In this document: piece after piece, positions 7,782 through 16,897 of the stretch
Layout of the letters: every line of letters begins with the position of its first letter
Numbering within the stretch: position 1 is the first letter of the stretch
Assembly (NCBI RefSeq): GCF_013113735.1
Contig: NZ_CP053346.1
Coordinates: 4,788,001-4,852,000 of the forward strand
Length of the DNA stretch: 64,000 bases
Reading direction: 5' to 3'
Source: Sphingomonas sp. AP4-R1
GTDB taxonomy: Bacteria; Pseudomonadota; Alphaproteobacteria; Sphingomonadales; Sphingomonadaceae
The notes under the pieces: model-generated
Databases searched by the model: none
The model's input: the letters and a program-made list of their open reading frames with translations, nothing else
What the model was told of the DNA's origin: nothing
Made by a program: the position numbers and the translations under genes

Positions 7782-9704
7782 ATGACCAAGCCGCTCCCGC
7801 TCTCCGCCCTCGCCGTCGCCCTGCTCGCCACCACGGTCGCGTCCGCCCAGACGCCGCCTGTGAAACCGCAGGCCACGAACGACATCCCGGCCCACTATGA
7901 CGCCCCCAATGAGGGCTATGATTATGTGAAGCGCGTGGTGGAAATCCCGATGCGCGACGGGGTAAAGCTCCACACCGTGATCGTCGTGCCGAAGGGCGCG
8001 AAGGGCGCGCCGATCCTGCTCACCCGCACGCCTTATTATGCCGACAAGCGCGCCGCGCGATCGGAGTCCGGATCGATGCTCGCGATCCTGCCGCAGGGCG
8101 ACGACGTGTTCGTGGGCGCGGGCTACATCCGCGTGTTTCAGGACATTCGCGGCAAATATGGCTCCGAAGGCCCCTATGAGATGACGCGCCCCGTGCGCGG
8201 CCCGCTCAACCCCACCGACACCGATCATGTCACCGATGCCTATGACACGATCGACTGGCTGGTGAAGAACATCCCCGAGACGAACGGCAAGGTCGGCATG
8301 ATCGGCTCCTCCTATGAGGGCTTCACGGTCGTCATGGCGTTGCTCGATCCGCATCCCGCGCTGAAGGTGGCGGCGCCCGAAAGCCCGATGGTCGATGGCT
8401 GGATGGGCGACGATTTCTTCCATTACGGCGCCTATCGTCAGGCGGGCGATTCCTACTTCGTCGGGCAGGAATCGGGTCGCAAGGGCGGCGAGAGCCTGAT
8501 CACCTCCAACGCCGACGATTATGACGCCTATCTGCGCGCGGGCTCGGCCGGCGATTTCGCCAAGGCGCACAAGCTGGAGCAGTTCGGCATGTGGCGCCGG
8601 ATGGTCGATCACACCGCCTACGACGCCTATTGGCAGGGTCAGGCGCTCGACAAATTGGTCGCGGCCCATCCCTCCAACGTCCCCACCATGTGGCTGCAGG
8701 GCCTGTGGGACCAGGAGGACATGTACGGCGCGATCCACAGCTGGGAGGGGCTGAAGGCGGCCGGGCATGAGGCGAACAATTATCTGGTGATGGGCCCGTG
8801 GCGGCACAGCCAGGTCAATTATGACGGCTATAATCTCGGCCCGCTCAAGTGGGACGGCGACACCGCGCTCCAGTTCCGCCGCGACGTGCTGCTCCCCTTC
8901 TTCAACCAATATTTGAAGGATGGCGCGCCCAGGGCCGATACGCCCAAGGTGTTCATCTACAACACCGGCGAGAACCATTGGGACAAGCTGCCAAGCTGGC
9001 CGCTCGCCTGCCAGACCGGCTGCGCCGCGCCGCTGAAGCCGCTCTATCTGGCCGAGGGCAAGGGCCTGTCCTTCACCGCGCCCGCCTCGAAGGGCAACGA
9101 TTCCTATGTCTCCGATCCGGCCAAGCCGATCCCGTTCGTCCCGCGCCCGGTCAACATGCACAATGCCGATCAGTGGAAGCCCTGGCTCGTCAGCGACCAG
9201 CGCAATGTCGGCACCCGGCCGGACGTGCTGACCTACCAGACCGAGGCGCTGACGAAGCCGGTTCGCATCTCGGGCGCGGCCATCGCCGATCTGTTCGCCG
9301 CCACCACCGGCACCGATGCCGATTGGGTGGTGAAGCTGATCGACGTCTATCCGGACGAGATGCCGAACCAGCCTGAAATGGGCGGCTATCAGCTGTCGGT
9401 CGCGCTCGACATCTTCCGCAGCCGCTATCGCGACAGCTTCGAGAAGCCCAAGGCGATCCCGGCCGGCAAGGTGCAGGAATACAAGTTCCGCCTGCCGACG
9501 ACGAACCACGTCTTCCAGCCCGGCCACCGCATCATGGTCCAGATCCAGTCGAGCCTGTTCCCGCTCTACGACCGCAATCCGCAGACCTACGTGCCCAACA
9601 TCTTCTTCGCCAAGCCCACGGACTACAAGGCGCAGACGATGACGATCAGCCACGCCCCCGGCGCGGCCAGCGCCGTATGGCTGCCGCTGGTGGACGCGAA
9701 ATAG
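7782..9704 (+). CDS. CocE/NonD family hydrolase, secreted
   Basis: A 640-residue alpha/beta hydrolase of the X-Pro dipeptidyl-peptidase S15/cocaine-esterase group. A signal peptide (1-23, ending SAQ) sends it to the periplasm. The catalytic domain shows VRGKYGS-like FQDIRGKYGSEG, the nucleophile elbow GSSYEG with Ser about 177, and a C-terminal jelly-roll (X-Pro_C) domain from about residue 390. These enzymes cleave esters, amides or acylated antibiotics such as beta-lactams. The exact substrate is not evident. It stands alone, preceded by a dispersed palindrome. Confidence 0.9.
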   Translation: MTKPLPLSALAVALLATTVASAQTPPVKPQATNDIPAHYDAPNEGYDYVKRVVEIPMRDGVKLHTVIVVPKGAKGAPILLTRTPYYADKRAARSESGSMLAILPQGDDVFVGAGYIRVFQDIRGKYGSEGPYEMTRPVRGPLNPTDTDHVTDAYDTIDWLVKNIPETNGKVGMIGSSYEGFTVVMALLDPHPALKVAAPESPMVDGWMGDDFFHYGAYRQAGDSYFVGQESGRKGGESLITSNADDYDAYLRAGSAGDFAKAHKLEQFGMWRRMVDHTAYDAYWQGQALDKLVAAHPSNVPTMWLQGLWDQEDMYGAIHSWEGLKAAGHEANNYLVMGPWRHSQVNYDGYNLGPLKWDGDTALQFRRDVLLPFFNQYLKDGAPRADTPKVFIYNTGENHWDKLPSWPLACQTGCAAPLKPLYLAEGKGLSFTAPASKGNDSYVSDPAKPIPFVPRPVNMHNADQWKPWLVSDQRNVGTRPDVLTYQTEALTKPVRISGAAIADLFAATTGTDADWVVKLIDVYPDEMPNQPEMGGYQLSVALDIFRSRYRDSFEKPKAIPAGKVQEYKFRLPTTNHVFQPGHRIMVQIQSSLFPLYDRNPQTYVPNIFFAKPTDYKAQTMTISHAPGAASAVWLPLVDAK

Positions 9705-9733
9705 CGTTCAGCGAAGAGACGGAGGCGCTCACT

Positions 9734-9769
9734 CTCCCCTCCCTGCAAGGGAGGGGCCGGGGGTGGGTG
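9734..9769. repeat. Short GGGAGGGG-type palindrome
   Basis: CTCCCCTCCCTGCAAGGGAG is followed by GGGCCGGGGGTGGGTGG. A near-identical element follows the gene at 41973-42797 (position 42821). The small stem CTCCCT-GCA-AGGGAG could act as a terminator after the CocE gene, but the recurrence of the flanking G-rich tail points to a dispersed repeat. Confidence 0.6.
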
Positions 9770-9920
9770 GAAACTCGCGCAACGCCGGCCGGATCGCACC
9801 TCTTTCTTCCCTCCCTTCTGATCTACGGAATGGAAGGCGCGTGACCGCAATTGGTGGATAGCGGACATCCACATCGAGGTTCTGCTGGTCTACGAAGAAT
9901 GCCTGCGGCATCAAGATGCG

Positions 9921-10283
9921 ATGAGCGAAAGGCTGATCCCGCTTACCTGCATCATCGTTGCCGCGATTGTTGTCGGCATTCCGGCTGATGCTCAGCCTCT
10001 GACCGGTGCAAATGCGCAAGTGATGATCACCGGACCCGAGACCATCGATCCTCCGGCAAATCAAAAGAACGATAGAGCTGCCGTTTTTCTCAGCGGCGAG
10101 GCCGCCCGAAAAATCTACGAAGCTATGCCCGGTGCGACCAAGCGCGGAGATGCGTGCGAGGAGGGGCTACGGCTACGGCAAAGCGGTGGTCTCGTGTGCA
10201 CCAAACATCAGGCGGGCCAGTACGCTTGCAGCGTAGCCATCATTTTACAGACAGGTGAAACTCGATCTGTCGGAGCATGCTGA
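9921..10283 (+). CDS. Small secreted protein of unknown function
   Basis: A 120-residue protein with a clear signal peptide (MSERLIPLTCIIVAAIVVGI, cleaved near ADAQ at 24). The mature part has four Cys residues (near 82, 96, 105 and 120), which suggests disulfides in the periplasm; one is the last residue. I do not recognise the family. Flanking palindromic repeats isolate it from both neighbours. Confidence 0.6.
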   Translation: MSERLIPLTCIIVAAIVVGIPADAQPLTGANAQVMITGPETIDPPANQKNDRAAVFLSGEAARKIYEAMPGATKRGDACEEGLRLRQSGGLVCTKHQAGQYACSVAIILQTGETRSVGAC

Positions 10284-10334
10284 ACGGTACGACGCTGCGT
10301 TCCGATGTCCGCTATTGGGGCGAAAGCCGACGCT

Positions 10335-10432
10335 CCCGTCATTCCAGCGCAGGCTGGGATCGATGCCTCTCTCTTTCCAGCGCGCCGAAGGCCAGAATAG
10401 TGAGGGGTGCCAGCCTGCGCTGACATGACGGG
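10335..10432. repeat. Dispersed GTCATCCCAGC-type palindrome, copy 1
   Basis: Arms at 10335-10357 and 10409-10432 are mutually inverted (CCCGTCATTCCAGCGCAGG against CCTGCGCTGACATGACGGG), separated by about 50 bases. Related elements lie at 21486-21576 and 42908-42987. It fills the space between the small secreted protein and the converging TonB receptor. Confidence 0.8.
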
Positions 10433-10517
10433 AGAAGATGCACTCGTCAGTGCAGTGCGACACCGTCAGCTTATCCCGAAAGGGCGCCCAGCCTCAGCCG
10501 GACGCCCACCCCACTCC

Positions 10518-13079
10518 TCAGAACTTGTACTTCACCGTCGCCTGGAAGCTGCGCGGCACTTCCGGCTTCACGTTCTGCGAACCGTACAGCTCGACGAAGT
10601 TGGCGCGGAAGTAACGCTCGTTCAGCGCGTTCTTCATGTTGACCTGGAACAGCCAGTGATTGACCTCGTAGGAAACACCCACATCGACCAGAGTGTAGGA
10701 CGGCAGCCGCAGCGTATGCGGATAATCGGCCCACACCTTGGGAACGTGGCTCGCGCTGGCGGTGAGCGAGATGCCGTTGTCGAACGAATAGCTCGCCGTA
10801 CCCGAATAGAGATTGCGCGGGATGCCTGGACGCTCCGCCATGCTCTTGTCGGTCAGCGCGACGAGGCCGTTCGGCGCCGCGCCGAGGATGAGCGCCGGAT
10901 TGACCCCGATCGCCTGGAACGCGCCCGCGCCATAATAATAGAAGAAGGCGCCGCCACCGTTCAGGAAGGCCAGGTTGACCACCTTCGTATGCGTATAGGC
11001 GCCCGTCACGAACAGATGCCTGTCCACCGCCCAGCGCACCTCGCCCTCGATGCCGGTAGTGCGGATCGCCTGGTTCACCGTCAGCGACTGGACGGTGTAA
11101 TCGGTGCGGGTCTGCTTGTAGACCGAGATCGCCGCATAGAGCCTGTTGTCGAGCCAGCTGCCCTTGACGCCGCCTTCATAGAGTTTCGAGGACGTGACCC
11201 ACGTATCGGCATAGACGTTGTTCGGATCGACCTCCGCACCCTGCCCGGTGATGATCACCGATTGCTTGGAGATCGTGCCGTAGGGCTTCAGCCCGAACGG
11301 CAGCTTGTAATTGGCGCTGGCCGACCATGACCAGACGCCCTTCTTGTCCTGCACCGTCCGGTAGCCGCGCTGGAGATCCGCCGCCGTCGTCAGCGCGGTC
11401 TGCGGCATGTTCACGGAGAAAGCGGTGGCATCCATCCGCGACAGCACCGCCGTCGAGGTGACGGCCATCCGGTCATACCGGCCGCCCAGCACCACATCGA
11501 GGCCGAAATCGAAATCGAGATCGGCCAGCGTGCTGAACGACGTATCCCAATAATGTCCCTTGAAGTCGCTCGAATAGCCGGACCCGCTCTGCGTGGAGAG
11601 CAGGCGCGTCGAATTGGGCGTGTAACCCTGCGTCAGATCGACGCGACCGAAATATTCGTATCCGAAATCATCGGCGTGATTGAAGCGGGTGTAGCGCACC
11701 GAGGGCGACGCCTGGATCGAGAATTTGCCGAGGTCGGTCGTGAATTTCTTCGACAGAGTCGTCTTGTTCTCGAAGACCCAGGAGCGCGCGAACTGCGAGA
11801 AGCCGTAGGCATTCTCGTTATTGTTCTTCGTGCCGTCGTAGAAGCTCTGATTCTTGATCTCCAGATCGTTGCCGCCATCCCAGATGATGTCCGCATAAGC
11901 GGTGGTGGCGATGTTATCGAGGAAATCGTTCGGCCCGGTCAGCGTCTGGCGGCGGCTGAGCTTCGCCGTGCCGGGATTGATCAGACCAGAGTCCGGATAA
12001 ACGCTCGAAAGGCAGGCATTGGTGATGCTGCTGATGAACGGATTGGCGAAGGGCGGCGTCGTGCAGAAGGCCGAGCCGAATGTCCCCAGCCCCAGCCCCC
12101 GGTTCGCCGCCTGCGCCTCGGCCTGCGAGATCTTGCCGTCGCCATTCGTATCCAGCGGCCGCGCGGTGCCGGTGATGTAGGTGCCGTTGTCGATCAGCTG
12201 CTGGGTAACGCGGTTCCATCCGCCATTCTGCGTACCGCGATAATTGTCATACATGCCGCCGAACTCGACCCGCAGCGAACTGGTGATGTCCGTGTCGAAC
12301 GAGGCCTGCAACAGGGTCTGGTGCGTATAGATATTGTCGTAATAGCTGTCGGAATCGGTGACCTCGCCATAGAGGCTGTAGCCGAACTCGTGGCCCGCGA
12401 TCTTGCCGGGGCCGACGATGTTTCCGGACAGGACATTCCCGTTCCAGCTGCTGCGCGTGTAGCTCAGTTCGGCCTTCGGCTCGGCGAGATAGCTGCCGTT
12501 GCCGGCACGCGCCGATTTGGGGACGAAGTTGATGTAGCCGCCGGTCTTGGCCGGCCCCATCAGGGGTGAGGCCGGGCCGCGCACGATGTCGATCCGGTCG
12601 GCGGCGCCGATCGGCGTCGGGTAATTGCCCGGATTGTCGAGGCGACGAATGCCGCGGAAATAGACTTCGCCCGGCGTGCCGCGAATATCGAGCGAGCCGC
12701 CGACGCCGAAGAAGCTGTTGGTGAACGTGCCCGGCGCCTGCGCCACGAGATCATAGATGCTCGTCACGCCGAAGCGCTCGATCTGCTCCTTGGACACGGT
12801 CGAGGCCGAGCGCGGCGTATCCACCAGAGTCTTGTCGAAGCCGAAGACCGTGCCGACGTCCTTCACGGGCAACGCGTTGAGCGAGCCCGAGACGACGATG
12901 TCCTCGCCGGACTTCGCGGTGGTTTCGGAATCCTGGGCCCACGCGGCGGAACAGAGCGAAGTACAGGCGAGGAAGCCGGCAACCAGCCCAAGTCGCGAAG
13001 CACCGCGCCCAACGCGCTGCACTGCGGCGACGCCATCGATCTCATCGAGACACACGTTTCCCATTGGTATCGCCCCCAT
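10518..13079 (-). CDS. TonB-dependent receptor, siderophore-type, with an EF-hand-like loop
   Basis: An 853-residue receptor. The signal peptide sits inside an N-terminal extension (about 26-48, ending AWAQ); a TonB box/plug follows (SGEDIVVSGSLNALPVKDV, then VRGPASPLMGPAKTGGYINF) and a beta-barrel ends KYKF. The short linker between AQ and the TonB box and the DTPRSASTVS segment resemble siderophore receptors, so ferric-chelate uptake is a fair guess. Residues 310-321 (DTNGDGKISQAE, 12117-12152) form a textbook 12-residue EF-hand calcium loop within an extracellular loop of the barrel. The start could also be Met6. Confidence 0.92.
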   Translation of the reverse strand: MGAIPMGNVCLDEIDGVAAVQRVGRGASRLGLVAGFLACTSLCSAAWAQDSETTAKSGEDIVVSGSLNALPVKDVGTVFGFDKTLVDTPRSASTVSKEQIERFGVTSIYDLVAQAPGTFTNSFFGVGGSLDIRGTPGEVYFRGIRRLDNPGNYPTPIGAADRIDIVRGPASPLMGPAKTGGYINFVPKSARAGNGSYLAEPKAELSYTRSSWNGNVLSGNIVGPGKIAGHEFGYSLYGEVTDSDSYYDNIYTHQTLLQASFDTDITSSLRVEFGGMYDNYRGTQNGGWNRVTQQLIDNGTYITGTARPLDTNGDGKISQAEAQAANRGLGLGTFGSAFCTTPPFANPFISSITNACLSSVYPDSGLINPGTAKLSRRQTLTGPNDFLDNIATTAYADIIWDGGNDLEIKNQSFYDGTKNNNENAYGFSQFARSWVFENKTTLSKKFTTDLGKFSIQASPSVRYTRFNHADDFGYEYFGRVDLTQGYTPNSTRLLSTQSGSGYSSDFKGHYWDTSFSTLADLDFDFGLDVVLGGRYDRMAVTSTAVLSRMDATAFSVNMPQTALTTAADLQRGYRTVQDKKGVWSWSASANYKLPFGLKPYGTISKQSVIITGQGAEVDPNNVYADTWVTSSKLYEGGVKGSWLDNRLYAAISVYKQTRTDYTVQSLTVNQAIRTTGIEGEVRWAVDRHLFVTGAYTHTKVVNLAFLNGGGAFFYYYGAGAFQAIGVNPALILGAAPNGLVALTDKSMAERPGIPRNLYSGTASYSFDNGISLTASASHVPKVWADYPHTLRLPSYTLVDVGVSYEVNHWLFQVNMKNALNERYFRANFVELYGSQNVKPEVPRSFQATVKYKF

Positions 13080-13448
13080 TTTTTACGGCCGACACGCGCA
13101 AATCCCCCGCGCGTCCTCGCACGATGCTTGGGCAGGGGCCGATCTTCGGCTCTCCTGCTTTTGCCGCATCGCAGTAACGTAATGCTGCAGTCGCGAAACT
13201 GTAAAGAGAAACTTGCGGGCACATTTGAGAGGCGGGACATGATGTGTCGCCGCTCTTGCCAAGAGCATGAAATATCGATGATCGGCCCGCAAAAGCGTTG
13301 CCCGAAAGCTACAATCGCCGGGACAAAAAGACGTCTCGAGCGCCTGTTTAGCCGCCCCGTGCTCCTGCGAACGCAGGAGCCCAGGGCTTCAAACGAACCA
13401 CTTGCAGCCCCGGACTCCGGCTTTCGCCGGAGTACGGCACTGATCGCC
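13080..13448. other. Gene-free interval upstream of the TonB receptor
   Basis: The 369 bases between the receptor start and the converging psd gene hold no convincing gene. The part near 13080-13300 should carry the receptor promoter; I do not see a clear Fur box. The part at 13359-13433 holds two small palindromes, GCTCCTGCGAACGCAGGAGC and ACTCCGGCTTTCGCCGGAGT. Confidence 0.6.
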
Positions 13449-14315
13449 TTACACCCGCCGCGCGATCGCCTCGCCCTGCCGGATCGGCCGCCCCTCGCCC
13501 ACGCCCTCGGCCAGCGCGAAGCCTTCGGGCAGGAACATCACGATCGTCGATCCATGTTCGAACCAGCCCATTTCCTCGCCCTTGGCCATGTCCGCCGCCA
13601 GCGGCACGGTTCGGTCGCCGCCCTCGCGGAGCAGCCGATCGGTATTGAGGAAGGTCAGGCGGATGCCCGCCACCAGGATCGCCGCCACCGCCACCAGCAG
13701 CACCGGCGCGCCGCCCTCGCGCAGGCGACAGCTGACCACCGCGCGCTCGTTGCGGCAGAATAGCCGCTCCACCCGCTTCAGCGCGATCGGATTGACGTTC
13801 CAGCAGTCGCCCGAAAGGTAGCGCACGCGCTCCACCGTCAGATCATCGGGCGCGTGGAAATGGTGATACATCGCCGCCGTCAGCCGCAGCGTCACATAGG
13901 TGCCGCCCAGAAAGGGTTTGGCGTCCGCCGCATCGCCCAGCAATTCGGCCAGCGAATAGGGCATGCCCTTGATCTGGTGGATCTCGTCCGATGCGATCGT
14001 GCCGTTCGCGCCGACGATCGCGTCGCAAGGGCTGGCCACCACGTCCGCGCGCGGATCGACCGGCCGTGCCCCCGGCTTCAGCGCCCGCGTGAAGCAGTCA
14101 TGCATGCTGCGGAAGCGCGTCGCCGCCGCATCCGACAGATCGAGATCCGAGAAGATCCGCCACGCGCGGATCGAGGCCTTGGCGACGAGCGGCTGCTCGA
14201 TCTTGCTGAACCAGCCGACCGCATTGGTCGCGAAGCGGCGCGGCAGCCGGTTGGTCAGAAGGAAGTTCACGTCTTCCTGCAGGAGCACGCGCATCAGGGC
14301 GCCGCGGACTGTCAT
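13449..14315 (-). CDS. psd: Phosphatidylserine decarboxylase
   Basis: A 288-residue proenzyme that converts phosphatidylserine to phosphatidylethanolamine at the inner membrane. Visible family marks are IHQIKGMPYSLAELLG, the YHHFHAPDD segment carrying the conserved His, and the self-cleavage triplet in FEHGSTIVMF, where the Ser after Gly becomes the pyruvoyl group. The residue before the triplet is His rather than the common Leu or Gly. The start at 14315 is preferred over the longer frame to 14390 because it leaves room for a promoter shared with the divergent gene at 14372. Its product would feed the PmtA-like enzyme encoded at 16894. Confidence 0.92.
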   Translation of the reverse strand: MTVRGALMRVLLQEDVNFLLTNRLPRRFATNAVGWFSKIEQPLVAKASIRAWRIFSDLDLSDAAATRFRSMHDCFTRALKPGARPVDPRADVVASPCDAIVGANGTIASDEIHQIKGMPYSLAELLGDAADAKPFLGGTYVTLRLTAAMYHHFHAPDDLTVERVRYLSGDCWNVNPIALKRVERLFCRNERAVVSCRLREGGAPVLLVAVAAILVAGIRLTFLNTDRLLREGGDRTVPLAADMAKGEEMGWFEHGSTIVMFLPEGFALAEGVGEGRPIRQGEAIARRV

Positions 14316-14371
14316 CGTTTCGTCTGCCTTGTTGTCATAATTGCGTGTCTCGTCCTGCGTAGGGCAAAGCC

Positions 14372-16027
14372 ATGATACCGACATTCGCACTCGTCGCCGG
14401 CGCCGCCGTCACCGCACTCGGCGCCGACAAGGCCCGCCGCCGCCTGATCCTCTCCAAGGCCAAGCATCCCTCGCTGGCAGGCCATGTGCGCTGGGGCAAG
14501 CGCATCGCGGGCCAGATCCCCGCCACGCGCTACGACGAGGCGCAGGCCTTCCATGTCGACGATGCCCCGGCCGATATCGTCGCGGCGCGGCGCGCGGGCT
14601 TCGATCGGCTCGCGGCCTTGTTCGCGGAGCGCTTCGCCAAGACCCGCGCGCTCACCGCCGAGGCGAGGAGCGGCTTGTCCGATCTGCAATTCACCGGCAG
14701 CTACCGCGTGCCCTTCCAGTTCGCGCAGATGATTTCCACCGCGCTGTCGGCCGGCACGTTCTACGAACGCTCCGAAGGCCCGATCCTCACCGATCTGGAT
14801 GGCAATCGCCTGTGGGATCTCACCGGCTCCTATGGCGTCAACGTTCTCGGCAACGACACCTACAAGACGCTGATGCGCGAGGCGATCGATCAGGCCGAGC
14901 CGCTCGGCGGCGTGCTGGCGGGCCTGCACCCCCTCGTCGCGGACAATGTCGCGCGACTGAAGGCGCTGTCCGGCATGGACGAGGTCTCGTTCCACATGTC
15001 CGGCACCGAGGCGGTGATGCAGGCGGTGCGGCTGGCGCGCTACCATACGCGCCGCAGCCACCTCGTCCGCTTCGTCGGCGCCTATCATGGCTGGTGGGGC
15101 GACGTGCAGCCGGGCATCGGCAATCCGGTGCCGGCCGACGGCACCTATACGCTGGCCGACATGTCCGAAAAGTCGCTGCGCGTGCTGCGGACCAAGAAGA
15201 ATATCGCCTGCGTTCTGGTGAACCCGCTGCAGGCGCTGCATCCGAACAAGGGCGCGCCCTCCGACGGATCGCTGGTGGCGGGGCGACAGGTGCCCGCCGT
15301 CGATCGCGCGGCTTATGCGGCATGGCTGAAGCGGCTGGCCGAGACGTGCCGCGAAAACGACATCGTCCTGATCCTGGACGATGTGTTCACCGGCTTCCGC
15401 CTCGCCCCCCACGGCGCCGCCGAATATTTCGACGTGCAGCCCGATCTCGTCACCTACGGCAAGACGCTGGGCGGCGGTTTCCCGGTCGGCGTGCTGTGCG
15501 GCAAGGCGGCTTTGATGCGCCGCTTCCGCGACGATCGCCCGGTCGATATCTGCTTCGCGCGCGGCACCTTCAACGCGCACCCCTATGTGATGGCGGCGAT
15601 GAACGGCTTCCTGCGCCTGCAGGATCAGCCCGCCACGCGCGCGCTTTACGACGGGCTCGACGAGCGCTGGAACGGCCGCGCCGCCGCGTTCAACGCGAAG
15701 CTGGAGGCGGCCGGGCTGCCGGTGCGCGTCGCCAACCTTTCCAGCATCTGGACGGTGCTGCACACGGCCCCGTCGCGCTACAACTGGATACTGCAATATT
15801 ATCTCCGCGCCGAAGGGCTCGCGCTCAGCTGGGTCGGTACCGGGCGCCTGATCTTCAGCCTGGATTATGATGATGCCGCCTTCGCCGAAGTGGCCGACCG
15901 CTTCGTGGCGGCGGCCGAGAAGATGAAGGCGGACGGCTGGTTCTGGCATCCCGACGGCGCCACCAACAAGACGATCGGTCGCACCCTGCTGCGCGAGGCG
16001 ATCGCCAAGCGGCTGGGGCGCAACTGA
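14372..16027 (+). CDS. Class III (glutamate-semialdehyde-like) PLP aminotransferase
   Basis: A 551-residue fold-type I PLP enzyme. It has the class III pattern SGTEAVMQAVRLAR, the cofactor aspartate in LILDDVFTGFR, and the Schiff-base Lys in VTYGKTLGGGFPVG (Lys364). It is about 120 residues longer than typical glutamate-1-semialdehyde mutases, with a hydrophobic N-terminal stretch (MIPTFALVAGAAVTALG) that may anchor it to the membrane. The substrate is unknown. It is divergent from psd and lies in a block of membrane-lipid genes, so a role in lipid headgroup or envelope amine chemistry is an inference only. Confidence 0.85.
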   Translation: MIPTFALVAGAAVTALGADKARRRLILSKAKHPSLAGHVRWGKRIAGQIPATRYDEAQAFHVDDAPADIVAARRAGFDRLAALFAERFAKTRALTAEARSGLSDLQFTGSYRVPFQFAQMISTALSAGTFYERSEGPILTDLDGNRLWDLTGSYGVNVLGNDTYKTLMREAIDQAEPLGGVLAGLHPLVADNVARLKALSGMDEVSFHMSGTEAVMQAVRLARYHTRRSHLVRFVGAYHGWWGDVQPGIGNPVPADGTYTLADMSEKSLRVLRTKKNIACVLVNPLQALHPNKGAPSDGSLVAGRQVPAVDRAAYAAWLKRLAETCRENDIVLILDDVFTGFRLAPHGAAEYFDVQPDLVTYGKTLGGGFPVGVLCGKAALMRRFRDDRPVDICFARGTFNAHPYVMAAMNGFLRLQDQPATRALYDGLDERWNGRAAAFNAKLEAAGLPVRVANLSSIWTVLHTAPSRYNWILQYYLRAEGLALSWVGTGRLIFSLDYDDAAFAEVADRFVAAAEKMKADGWFWHPDGATNKTIGRTLLREAIAKRLGRN

Positions 16028-16040
16028 CACGTCCCACATT

Positions 16041-16131
16041 CCGTTCGTGCTGAGCCTGTCGAAGCACCGTCCCTTTCTCTGCCTCACGCGGGATAAGAAG
16101 GACGGCATTTCGACGGGCTCAATGCGAACGG
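16041..16131. repeat. Dispersed sphingomonad palindrome, copy 2
   Basis: Left arm 16041-16068 (with TGAGCCTGTCGAAGCAC) and a diverged right arm 16101-16131 flank about 33 bases. It sits right after the aminotransferase stop codon, between converging genes. Confidence 0.8.
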
Positions 16132-16194
16132 AATAGATACGAGAGAAGGGAGCGGTTGCTCCCGATCCGCCAACCGGATCGCAAGCCTCCACCC

Positions 16195-16250
16195 CCTCCG
16201 TCACGCCTGCGGCGTGCCGCCTCCCCCTCGGGAGGGGGAGGCGCCTTGTC
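16195..16250. repeat. GC-rich palindromes between converging genes
   Basis: GCCTGCGGCGTGCCGCC-type and CTCCCCCTCGGGAGGGGGAG (16222-16241) hairpins lie a few bases before the converging stop codon at 16262. They could terminate the minus-strand lipid operon. Confidence 0.5.
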
Positions 16251-16261
16251 AGCCGATGACG

Positions 16262-16897
16262 TCAGGCAACGCCGTGATTGTCGATGCGCTCGCCCTTCAT
16301 CAGGCGCAGCGGCGCGCGCCAGTAGAGCAGGAAGTCGTTGAACGGATCGGTGATGATCTTGGTCGCCCACACGATCCCCGACATCACGTCGCGAATGAAG
16401 AACAGATGCACGGTGCGGAACAGCAGACCGCCCACGCCCACCGCCAGCCACAGATAGCCGACTTCGCGCAGCACGTCGCGATAGCCCTGCGGCTCCGGGC
16501 ACAGACCGAACAGGGTCGGGCTGAAGAACAGTACGGTCGGGCTCAGCGCCCACAGGGTCATCAACACGACCTTGCGGAACAGATTGTAGCCGACCTTGAT
16601 GTCTTCCTTATGCTCGTGGGTCGCTTGGTTGAAATGGTCGTAACCCTTGGGCTCGAAGAAGAAGTGGCCCGCCTGGCGGCTCGTCATCGCCACGCCCCAC
16701 GCCAGCAGGCTCGCCAGCGCCGGATCGGTGAACAGCAGCACATAAGCCGTGAGGAACGTCATCGCGCTCACGAAGTGCAGGCTCTGGTTGATCAGGCTGT
16801 GATGATAATAACGATGATCGTCCCAGCGCTGCTCGGCCAGCTGCGCCTTGAAGCCGACGCGGTCTTCCATGTCGGCCTGCAGTTTCAACGCCCTCAT
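16262..16897 (-). CDS. Mpo1-like (DUF962-type) membrane protein, tentative
   Basis: A 211-residue protein with about four membrane segments (about 30-50, 55-70, 105-130, 145-165). Its N-terminal part reads YYHHSLINQSLHFVSAM and then RQAGHFFFEPKGYDHFNQATHEH. The spacing Y-x3-H-x3-N-x3-H followed by GHxxxEP matches what I recall of the Mpo1/DUF962 family, iron-dependent dioxygenases that remove one carbon from 2-hydroxy fatty acids in yeast. This assignment is my inference. The start at 16897 overlaps the upstream methyltransferase stop by four bases (ATGA), so the two are translationally coupled. Confidence 0.6.
   Translation of the reverse strand: MRALKLQADMEDRVGFKAQLAEQRWDDHRYYHHSLINQSLHFVSAMTFLTAYVLLFTDPALASLLAWGVAMTSRQAGHFFFEPKGYDHFNQATHEHKEDIKVGYNLFRKVVLMTLWALSPTVLFFSPTLFGLCPEPQGYRDVLREVGYLWLAVGVGGLLFRTVHLFFIRDVMSGIVWATKIITDPFNDFLLYWRAPLRLMKGERIDNHGVA

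Noticed and set aside
13080..13300. Fur box in front of the siderophore-type receptor
   Set aside because: No stretch resembles the Fur consensus well enough.
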